From: CAYMQB01 sp964392665
Lineage (GTDB): Bacteria; Hydrothermota; E44-bin80
Length of the DNA stretch: 7,212 nucleotides
Reading direction: 5' to 3'
NCBI GenBank assembly: GCA_964392665.1
Contig: CAYMQB010000063.1
Coordinates: forward strand, 1-7,212
In this document: one piece after another, positions 1-4,818 of the stretch
Position numbering within the stretch: position 1 is the first letter of the stretch
How the letters are laid out: each line of letters opens with the position of its first letter
Position numbers and translations under genes: made by a program
The notes under the pieces: generated by a model
Told to the model about the DNA's origin: nothing
What the model saw: the letters and a program-made list of their open reading frames with translations, nothing else
The model's database searches: none

Positions 1-1
1 T

Positions 2-52
2 GGTATGAAAAACCTTAATTTATAATATCTTCAGGAACTTTCGATTTATCTG
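2..52 (+). repeat. Left copy of a 51-bp perfect terminal inverted repeat
   Basis: Positions 2-52 are the exact reverse complement of 7162-7212, with no mismatch over 51 bp. The match ends where position 53 (c) faces position 7161 (c). This copy covers the stop codon (46-48) and the last Arg codon of the Gate-domain gene, so part of the repeat is coding. It contains no ORF of its own and no self-hairpin that I can see. It may be the inner edge of a longer inverted repeat lying outside the window, or a k-mer-length overlap left by an assembler where both contig ends ran into the same repeat. Confidence 0.95.
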
Positions 53-1014
53 CGCGATAAAGGGCGCATGAGTAATTTCCCAAATTTGTTCTCAGAAATC
101 CGATTGACGATTTTTATCAGGATAAACATAACCACGATAGTAAATAAAATCCTACCAAGTAAAATCCCTGTCAAAGATGCACCCAGTGTAAACATCAACA
201 AAGTATCTTCTATTAGACTATGCGATAATCCCATTAACGAAAGAGATAAGAAAATATCCCTTTTACTTAACCGACCGGACCTCGCCTCATTGATGATAAG
301 CCCACCACCATATGAAATACCGAGTGTCATTCCGATAATGGTCAATGGGGCAGCGGATTTTCTCATACCCAGTATTCTTAATAAAGGTGCTAACAACCTG
401 TTAAGTCGCTCAATTACGCCCAGTGCTTTCAGGATTCTCATTATTGAAATTAAAACAAATATAATGATAAATATCATAGCATAATTCTTAAGCTGCCCAA
501 CTATCCAGGAAAGAATCGAAGGGTTAATCTCTCCGGGTTTCCACAATATTCTCACCTGCATCTGTAAGATGCTAAATCCATTATAGATATGATGAAGTAT
601 AAGCCCCAGTAGAAAAGCTGCAAAAACACGAAGTACAAACATAAACCACAAACGGACCCCGGCTTTCTGTGCTATGCGCAATTCAACCGGAAGCGAATGG
701 GCTACAAGTATCATACTGCACAAAATAGTCACCTGGGCAATGGTGAAGGAATTGTCCATTGCCATGGTAAAGAAAACAATAATTCCTCCATATATATTGG
801 TAACCATAGCTGTTGCCCAGATAAGACCGGACTCCCCTGGTAATCCCACAATCTTCATAACCGGTCCGAGAAAACGCCCTATAACATCTATAACACCTAA
901 TTCCTCAAGTATCTTTACGATAATACTGATTGGAATAATTATCCTCAGCAGTATGAAAACAGTATTGAACACCTCTTTTAATGTATTCTTCACTTCAATC
1001 ATAACTTTGCTCAT
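46..1014 (-). CDS. Membrane protein with two Gate (nucleoside recognition) domain repeats
   Basis: This 322-residue polytopic membrane protein probably belongs to the Gate / nucleoside-recognition family (SpmA/SpmB-like and relatives). Transport or channel roles are proposed for that family, but the substrate is unknown. I count about eight hydrophobic segments, near residues 15-38, 61-84, 93-111, 121-143, 175-195, 222-245, 255-275 and 278-303. The protein is an internal duplication with an offset of about 159 residues. ELGVI (38-42) recurs as ALGVI (197-201), YGG at 75-77 recurs at 235-237, and AHSLPVE (105-111) matches SHSLIED (264-270). The His-Ser-Leu plus acidic residue kept in both halves may be functional. 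The ATG at 1014 has no Shine-Dalgarno, but a promoter ends 7 nt before it, which suggests leaderless translation. An internal ATG (residue 5) is an alternative start. The gene is divergent from glnS and its stop lies inside the left terminal repeat. The family call is good; the function is unknown. Confidence 0.85.
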   Translation of the reverse strand: MSKVMIEVKNTLKEVFNTVFILLRIIIPISIIVKILEELGVIDVIGRFLGPVMKIVGLPGESGLIWATAMVTNIYGGIIVFFTMAMDNSFTIAQVTILCSMILVAHSLPVELRIAQKAGVRLWFMFVLRVFAAFLLGLILHHIYNGFSILQMQVRILWKPGEINPSILSWIVGQLKNYAMIFIIIFVLISIMRILKALGVIERLNRLLAPLLRILGMRKSAAPLTIIGMTLGISYGGGLIINEARSGRLSKRDIFLSLSLMGLSHSLIEDTLLMFTLGASLTGILLGRILFTIVVMFILIKIVNRISENKFGKLLMRPLSRR

Positions 1015-1021
1015 ATCAATA

Positions 1022-1050
1022 ATTGTATCACATCAGTAAGTGTGAGTCAA
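1022..1050 (-). promoter_or_regulatory. Promoter of the Gate-domain gene, predicted leaderless
   Basis: Read on the minus strand, TTGACT (1045-1050) is followed by a 17-nt spacer and TACAAT (1022-1027). Both boxes match 5 of 6 consensus bases. The -10 box ends 7 nt before the ATG at 1014, so transcription should start at or within 1-2 nt of the start codon. No ribosome binding site exists or could fit. Confidence 0.75.
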
Positions 1051-1052
1051 GA

Positions 1053-1075
1053 ATTCAGATTCTATCTATTCAGAT
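1053..1075. repeat. Two ATTCAGAT direct repeats between divergent promoters
   Basis: The octamer ATTCAGAT occurs at 1053-1060 and again at 1068-1075, so the repeats start 15 bp apart. They lie exactly in the gap between the -35 boxes of the Gate-gene and glnS promoters. That position would suit an activator or shared operator. Two octamers in AT-rich DNA may also be chance, and no protein partner is visible. Confidence 0.35.
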
Positions 1076-1085
1076 AATAAAAAAC

Positions 1086-1113
1086 TTGACATACATGAAT
1101 TATTGATTATAAT
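1086..1113 (+). promoter_or_regulatory. Consensus sigma70 promoter of glnS
   Basis: TTGACA (1086-1091), a 16-nt spacer and TATAAT (1108-1113) give a full 12 of 12 match to the sigma70 consensus. Transcription would start near 1120, giving a leader of about 285 nt before the glnS ATG. The leader is this long because a repeat element occupies 1133-1369. Confidence 0.85.
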
Positions 1114-1132
1114 TGAAAACGCAGTTATGAAA
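1114..1132 (+). repeat. Left 19-bp direct repeat flanking the intergenic element
   Basis: The pattern TGAAAACnnAGTTATnAAA occurs here and again at 1370-1388, identical at 16 of 19 positions. The two copies bracket the palindromic repeat element in the glnS leader. They could be an aged target-site duplication or the two ends of the element itself. Confidence 0.6.
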
Positions 1133-1369
1133 CAAATCCCGTTGGATTTCAAACGGGGTACTAATAACACCTTCGTCATTGCGAGCGAGTTCTGAACGAA
1201 GTAAAGGAACAGAACGTGGCAATCTCATATTTCACCCTCACCTTGATCCTCTCCCATCAAGGGAGAGGAAAAATAAGGAAAAGAAAGTCGCAGATAGGAG
1301 ATTGCTTCAAAAGTAAATATGAAAGAATATTCGCAATGACACCTTTTCTTGTAATGCAGCATAACTAAC
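1133..1369. repeat. Composite palindromic intergenic repeat (MITE/REP-like)
   Basis: This non-coding element has nested symmetry. The outer arms GTCATTGCGA (1175-1184) and TCGCAATGAC (1331-1340) are perfect complements. Inner arms GCAATCTC (1219-1226) and GAGATTGC (1298-1305) are also perfect. GTTCTG (1189-1194) pairs with CAGAAC (1210-1215). At the centre CCTCTCCC (1248-1255) and GGGAGAGG (1261-1268) form an 8-bp GC-rich hairpin with a 5-nt loop. From general knowledge, the 'GTCATTGCGAGCG...GCAATCTC' and 'CCTCTCCC...GGGAGAGG' motifs resemble dispersed repeats seen in many bacterial and candidate-phylum genomes. No transposase is present, so if mobile it was moved in trans. It lies inside the predicted glnS 5' leader and would fold strongly in RNA. 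Confidence 0.75.
1134..1159 (+). other. Two mutually exclusive hairpins in the glnS leader
   Basis: AAATCC (1134-1139) can pair with GGATTT (1144-1149). Alternatively CCCGTT (1138-1143) can pair with AACGGG (1152-1157), extendable by an A-T and a G-T pair. The two stems share bases, so only one can form at a time. This is more likely the structure of a repeat unit than a regulatory switch. Confidence 0.4.
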
Positions 1370-1384
1370 TGAAAACTTAGTTAT
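1361..1384 (+). repeat. 8-bp inverted repeat just upstream of the glnS ribosome site
   Basis: ATAACTAA (1361-1368) and TTAGTTAT (1377-1384) are perfect complements separated by 8 nt. The right arm overlaps the right 19-bp direct repeat. The dyad ends 10 nt before the AAGAGG ribosome site, so a stem here could affect access to it, though it is AU-rich and weak. Confidence 0.5.
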
Positions 1385-1388
1385 CAAA
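1370..1388 (+). repeat. Right 19-bp direct repeat flanking the intergenic element
   Basis: This is the partner of 1114-1132, with 16 of 19 positions identical. It is followed within 6 nt by the glnS ribosome binding site. If everything between the repeats were removed, the consensus promoter would sit about 30-40 nt upstream of the glnS start codon, an ordinary leader length. Confidence 0.6.
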
Positions 1389-1405
1389 TAATAAGAGGTT
1401 CTCCA

Positions 1406-3106
1406 ATGGAAAATAAGAAAGCAAATAAGGAAAGCTCTGATTTTATAAGAGATATAATACGGGAAGACATAAAGAACAATAAACACAAAGGGAAGGTTGT
1501 AACAAGATTTCCACCTGAGCCAAACGGATATCTCCATATCGGGCACGCAAAATCAATATGTCTTAACTTTGGTGTGGCAAAAGAATTTAATGGTATTTGT
1601 AATTTGCGCTTTGACGACAGTAATCCAACCAGAGAGAAGCAGCAGTATATCGATGTTATTAAGCAAGATATAAACTGGCTTGGTTATGACTGGGGAGATC
1701 GTGAACTTTATGCTTCAGACTATTTCCCCCAACTTTATAAATGGGCAATACAACTCATCAAAGACGGAAAAGCCTATGTCGACGACCTGACTGCCGAAGA
1801 AATCCGGGAATATCGCGGAACATTAACCAAACCTGGAAAGGAAAGTCCCTTTCAGAATCGGAGTGTTAAAGAAAATCTTGAGTTGTTCGAACGTATGAAA
1901 CAAGGTGAATTTCCAGATGGCACAAAGGTTTTGCGCGCAAAAATCGATATGGCTTCTCCGAACATCAATATGCGTGATCCTGTGATGTACCGTATCCTTC
2001 ACAAACCACACCACCGCCAGGGCAGTACCTGGTGTATCTACCCAACATACGACTTCACACATGGTCAGTCTGACTCTATCGAAGGCATTACACATTCTCT
2101 CTGCTCAATTGAATTCGAAGACCACCGTCCTTTGTACGATTGGTTCCTTGAAGAATTGAATGTTTATCATCCACAACAGATCGAGTTCGCTCGTCTTAAT
2201 CTCAGTTACACCGTCCTGAGCAAACGCAAATTAATGCAACTGGTCGATGGAAAATATGTCAATGGTTGGGATGACCCCCGGATGCCAACAATTTCAGGAA
2301 TGCGAAGGCGAGGATACCTGCCTGAATCAATACGGAAATTCTGTTTACGCATAGGATTAGCAAAAAGAGATAGTATAGTGGATATTGTATTGCTCGAGCA
2401 CTGTGTAAGAGAAGACCTTAATAAAAGTGCCCCGCGTGCAATGGCTGTACTTCACCCTCTGCGTGTGGTTATAGACAACTATCCTGAGGACAAAACCGAG
2501 GAACTGGATGCAGTGAACAATCCAGAAGACCCAGCAATGGGAACGCGCAAAGTCCCGTTTTCAAAGACTCTCTATATAGAGCGCGATGATTTTCGCGAGT
2601 ATCCTCCAAAGAAATTCTATCGTCTTGCACCTGGTAGAGAAGTGAGATTACGATATGCTTACTTCATCAAATGTATCGAAGTTGTAAAAAACGATACTGG
2701 CGAAGTAATCGAGTTACACTGTACCTATGACCCACAAACAAGGGGAGGAGATGCTCCTGATGGAAGAAAGGTAAAATCAACTTTGCACTGGGTGTCGGCA
2801 CGACATAACGTTGAAGCTCGCATTCGCCTATACGACCGTCTTTTTGTTAAGCAGAATCCACTCGAAGGAGAAGAAAACTTCTTAACACATCTTAATTCCA
2901 AATCACTCGAAGTCCTGGAAGGCTGCAGACTTGAACCAAGCTTGAGAAGCGCAAAACCAGGAAGTATCCATCAATTCGAAAGACTCGGATACTTCTGTGT
3001 AGATTCCAGAGACTCTTCCGACGAAAAACTGGTATTCAATAGAACCGTAACACTTCGCGATCAATGGAAAAAGATCGAAAAAGCAATACAAGAAAAAAAT
3101 CAATAG
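1406..3106 (+). CDS. glnS: Glutaminyl-tRNA synthetase
   Basis: This class I enzyme charges tRNA-Gln with glutamine in the cytoplasm using ATP. The 566 residues are close to the 554 of the E. coli enzyme. The HIGH motif is at residues 44-47 within PEPNGYLHIGHAKSI, a form typical of GlnRS rather than GluRS. The KMSKR loop appears as VLSKR (270-274), followed by the conserved GWDDPRMPTI and MRRRGY stretches. The catalytic core runs to about residue 350, and the anticodon-binding beta-barrel domains follow to the C-terminus. AAGAGG (1393-1398) lies 7 nt before the ATG and fixes the start. A consensus promoter at 1086-1113 drives it through a repeat-filled leader. It is convergent with the downstream secreted-protein gene, with only 55 bp between stops and no clear terminator. 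Many bacteria make Gln-tRNA through GatCAB instead, so this enzyme implies a direct charging route here. The gene is intact. Confidence 0.98.
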   Translation: MENKKANKESSDFIRDIIREDIKNNKHKGKVVTRFPPEPNGYLHIGHAKSICLNFGVAKEFNGICNLRFDDSNPTREKQQYIDVIKQDINWLGYDWGDRELYASDYFPQLYKWAIQLIKDGKAYVDDLTAEEIREYRGTLTKPGKESPFQNRSVKENLELFERMKQGEFPDGTKVLRAKIDMASPNINMRDPVMYRILHKPHHRQGSTWCIYPTYDFTHGQSDSIEGITHSLCSIEFEDHRPLYDWFLEELNVYHPQQIEFARLNLSYTVLSKRKLMQLVDGKYVNGWDDPRMPTISGMRRRGYLPESIRKFCLRIGLAKRDSIVDIVLLEHCVREDLNKSAPRAMAVLHPLRVVIDNYPEDKTEELDAVNNPEDPAMGTRKVPFSKTLYIERDDFREYPPKKFYRLAPGREVRLRYAYFIKCIEVVKNDTGEVIELHCTYDPQTRGGDAPDGRKVKSTLHWVSARHNVEARIRLYDRLFVKQNPLEGEENFLTHLNSKSLEVLEGCRLEPSLRSAKPGSIHQFERLGYFCVDSRDSSDEKLVFNRTVTLRDQWKKIEKAIQEKNQ

Positions 3107-3161
3107 GTGCTACTAAGCAGTATGAAATATGTGCATGAACCACAGAGGAAGTAGGAGAGTT

Positions 3162-3911
3162 CTACAGCCTGAAACCGTACCAGTAACCATACCCTCCTTC
3201 TGAGGAAGCATCGGCATCTTTTGCAATCCAGAGTATTCTATTACAATAGGATAGTGAAAATCCGTATCCAGCCCTTGGAAGTTCAACTTTTGCTACGAAC
3301 TCACCATTCATATTATAAACTTCTACCTCATCTTCCGCTGCCCAAACGAACAGGTATTTTTCGGATGCAGCGATAGCATCCTTGTAGCCATGCTCATCAA
3401 AGTATTTTTCTAACTGGAAACTTTTTACTTCCTTACCTGTTTTGAAATTTAAAGTCCTTATTTCACCATCATTGATTTCATAGATGAACTCACCGTCAGG
3501 CGAAAAACCTAACGAACTATTGTCTCCATCAAAAACATCGCTCAGAGCAAGTTCAGAACCTCCCGTCTTAAGATCTATGGAATAAAGATCGGTACCGTAA
3601 ACCTTAACATACAAACGATCATCAGCAGGATTATACATTATGAAGCGCCCATCGAGACCAACATCATAACCCTCGACGAATTTTCCCTCTCGAGTGTATT
3701 CGTTTATCGTACAATAATCGGAATTTCCACCATTCAGTGTAAAGTAATGATGCCCGTCATATGCTATCGAAACATTGTGAAAATAAACATGGTCCTTAAT
3801 TCTAAGAACCTGCTCGGGTGCTTTTGAAAAAGGTTTTTGAACTCCACAGGTTGCTTGAATTGAAACAACTGCAACAAGCATAACAAAAGAAAATTTGATG
3901 AATCTCTTCAT
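3162..3911 (-). CDS. Small exported beta-propeller-like protein
   Basis: I recognise no named family; the product is 249 residues. Residues 1-20 form a Sec signal peptide (basic MKRFIK, then a hydrophobic run ending in IQA). A Cys follows at 22, but the context QATC is a poor lipobox, so lipoprotein status is doubtful. From about residue 47 there are roughly five units of about 40 residues, each with an aromatic strand, a DG- or D-rich turn and a strand ending in a KTG- or NG-type hairpin (FSPDG 136-140, FKTGK 156-160, MNGEF 201-205). This pattern fits WD40/PQQ/NHL-like beta-propeller blades. Five blades are few, and the last is short, ending in a Tyr/Gly/Trp-rich tail (GYGYWYG). The ATG is well supported by GGAGG (3918-3922) with 6-nt spacing. 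The likely location is periplasmic or on the cell surface, possibly as a binding or scaffold protein; no catalytic motif is visible. Confidence 0.75.
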   Translation of the reverse strand: MKRFIKFSFVMLVAVVSIQATCGVQKPFSKAPEQVLRIKDHVYFHNVSIAYDGHHYFTLNGGNSDYCTINEYTREGKFVEGYDVGLDGRFIMYNPADDRLYVKVYGTDLYSIDLKTGGSELALSDVFDGDNSSLGFSPDGEFIYEINDGEIRTLNFKTGKEVKSFQLEKYFDEHGYKDAIAASEKYLFVWAAEDEVEVYNMNGEFVAKVELPRAGYGFSLSYCNRILWIAKDADASSEGGYGYWYGFRL

Positions 3912-4019
3912 CTATATCCTCCGACTTAAGGGTTAACGGTTACAAAAACTTCTTTGAAATTAATGGGGTAGGCTAAATTGGTTCCCAAAACCGACTTCAG
4001 TCTATCTAACATCACAGAA

Positions 4020-4048
4020 TGTCTACCACAAAGATACGAAAAAGTCAA
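4020..4048 (-). promoter_or_regulatory. Possible promoter of the beta-propeller gene
   Basis: On the minus strand TTGACT (4043-4048) is followed by a 17-nt spacer and TAGACA (4020-4025). The -35 box is good and the -10 box is weak. It would give a leader of about 100 nt to the start at 3911. I saw no better candidate in the 183-bp gap 3912-4094. Confidence 0.35.
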
Positions 4049-4094
4049 GCAGTATTCTCTTTGTTATTACATTATCACTAATGTGTGGATAAAA

Positions 4095-4424
4095 CTAATT
4101 CTCTCGAATCACTTTCTCTATTTGCTCTTTATAGTATTCGTAAGATTGCCCACCCGTTATTCTCATTAATTCCTTTCCCTTGAAGAAAAGCATTATCGTT
4201 GGTATGTCCTGCACATAATATTTGGTCGACACATAGCGGTGTTTGTCGATGTTGATCCTTACGGAAATAATTTTCCCGGAATACTCTTTTGCAATTTTGT
4301 TAATTAGGGGAGACACAACCTTACAGGGATTAGACCATGTTGCAAAAAAATTCACTAAAACGGGTTTCTCCGAATCCTGTATCAGTCGATTGAATGATTT
4401 CGGAAGTTCTTTGTTATTTTCCAT
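4095..4424 (-). CDS. Thioredoxin-fold protein with a one-cysteine WSNPC active site
   Basis: The 109-residue length matches a single-domain thioredoxin, and there is no signal peptide, so it should be cytoplasmic. The fold landmarks are present: PVLVNFFATW (21-30), NIDKHR (58-63), the cis-proline motif DIPTIMLF (73-80, Pro75) and the late GG (94-95 region). The active site reads W30-S31-N32-P33-C34-K35 instead of WCGPCK. The N-terminal nucleophilic Cys is a Ser (codon TCT, 4332-4334) and only the resolving Cys (4323-4325) remains. The buried Asp that assists catalysis in thioredoxin (E. coli Asp26) is Asn25 here. Normal disulfide reductase activity is therefore not expected; a chaperone, adaptor or mixed-disulfide role is possible. 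The start cannot be extended: an in-frame stop lies at 4434-4436. There is no strong ribosome site. It starts 16 nt after the upstream interrupted frame, so coupling or co-transcription from the promoter at 4695-4723 is likely. Confidence 0.85.
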   Translation of the reverse strand: MENNKELPKSFNRLIQDSEKPVLVNFFATWSNPCKVVSPLINKIAKEYSGKIISVRINIDKHRYVSTKYYVQDIPTIMLFFKGKELMRITGGQSYEYYKEQIEKVIREN

Positions 4425-4440
4425 TTTTCTGCATTACAGA

Positions 4441-4641
4441 CTACTCAATTGTCTGTAAAATCTGACTGATTTTTTCCTGCACTTCCTTTGCTTTTACATC
4501 ATGATAGAAATGTTTTCCCAAAAACCTACCTTTACTGTCACCAACGAAGTCTCTTTCAATAAGTGTTTGCAAATCCCACTAAAAGGTAATCAATAAAAAC
4601 ATTACAAGCAAACAAAAACCGCTTTCCTTATTGAACGTCAT
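4441..4641 (-). pseudogene. Short frame interrupted by an in-frame TAG, upstream of the thioredoxin-like gene
   Basis: An ATG at 4639-4641 has a good ribosome site (GGAAGG, 4647-4652, 5-nt spacing) and opens a 66-codon frame. Codons 1-20 encode a short basic/polar start and a hydrophobic run (FCLLVMFLLITF), like a signal peptide or membrane anchor. Codon 21 (4579-4581) is TAG. The same frame then continues for 45 codons, starting W-D-L-Q, to a TAG at 4441-4443. The second part (DFVGDSKGRFLGKHF and a KAKEVQEKISQIL helix) has normal protein composition and loosely resembles the C-terminal end of glutathione-peroxidase/TlpA-type thioredoxin folds; this is a guess. A good promoter sits just upstream. 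It is most simply a nonsense-mutated and perhaps internally deleted secreted thiol-redox gene. Alternatives are a real 20-residue peptide plus a separate frame starting at TTG (4570-4572), or TAG readthrough. Confidence 0.5.
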
Positions 4642-4818
4642 AATTGCCTTCCAGGATGAATTACATATCGTGTTCCTTGACTTTTCATATTTTTTGTATA
4701 CTATACATTCTGTTTCTTGTCAAGCCTTCTCCAAGAAATTTTGAAATTCATACAATAGAGCATGCTTTTCTTAGAAAATTTGTTGTCCTTTGAATCGGAT
4801 GAAAAACATATTTCGGTT
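4642..4818. other. Intergenic region between the SpeE-like gene and the interrupted frame
   Basis: This AT-rich gap holds the promoter at 4695-4723 and a TTGACT (4677-4682) facing it. The rest (4724-4818) shows no convincing gene. The only dyad I found there is TTTTC-TTA-GAAAA, which is not a GC-rich terminator followed by a T run, so the end of the SpeE-like transcript is not marked. Confidence 0.5.
4695..4723 (-). promoter_or_regulatory. Promoter of the interrupted frame and thioredoxin-like gene
   Basis: On the minus strand TTGACA (4718-4723) is followed by a 17-nt spacer and TATACA (4695-4700). Transcription should start near 4688, about 47 nt before the ATG at 4641. This promoter overlaps a possible plus-strand promoter facing it, and an 11-bp palindrome, GTATACTATAC (4696-4706), overlaps its -10 region. 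Confidence 0.75.

Noticed and set aside
68..484. Plus-strand frames opposite the Gate-domain gene (68-484 and 674-1039)
   Set aside because: Antisense shadows of a convincing duplicated membrane protein; no ribosome site or family resemblance.
1248..1268. GC-rich hairpin in the glnS leader as an attenuator or terminator
   Set aside because: The stem is strong, but it is followed by an A-rich rather than a T-rich tract on the plus strand and is better explained as the core of the repeat element.
1114..1388. CRISPR array or tRNA in the long 1015-1405 intergenic region
   Set aside because: There are only two copies of the 19-bp repeat, 256 bp apart, no regular spacers, and no cloverleaf; nested inverted repeats explain the region.
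4070..4084. CATTA-TCAC-TAATG dyad downstream of the thioredoxin-like gene as a terminator
   Set aside because: The stem is only 5 bp, AT-rich, and no T run follows on the minus strand.
3978..4169. Plus-strand 63-codon frame between the beta-propeller and thioredoxin-like genes
   Set aside because: It overlaps the 3' end of the thioredoxin-like gene in antisense, has no ribosome site and no recognisable protein features.
4441..4578. Resemblance of the LGKHF stretch to the N-terminus of AdoMet decarboxylase (SpeD), tempting because a SpeE-like gene is adjacent
   Set aside because: The sequence after LGKHF does not follow the SpeD pattern and no processing-site motif is present.
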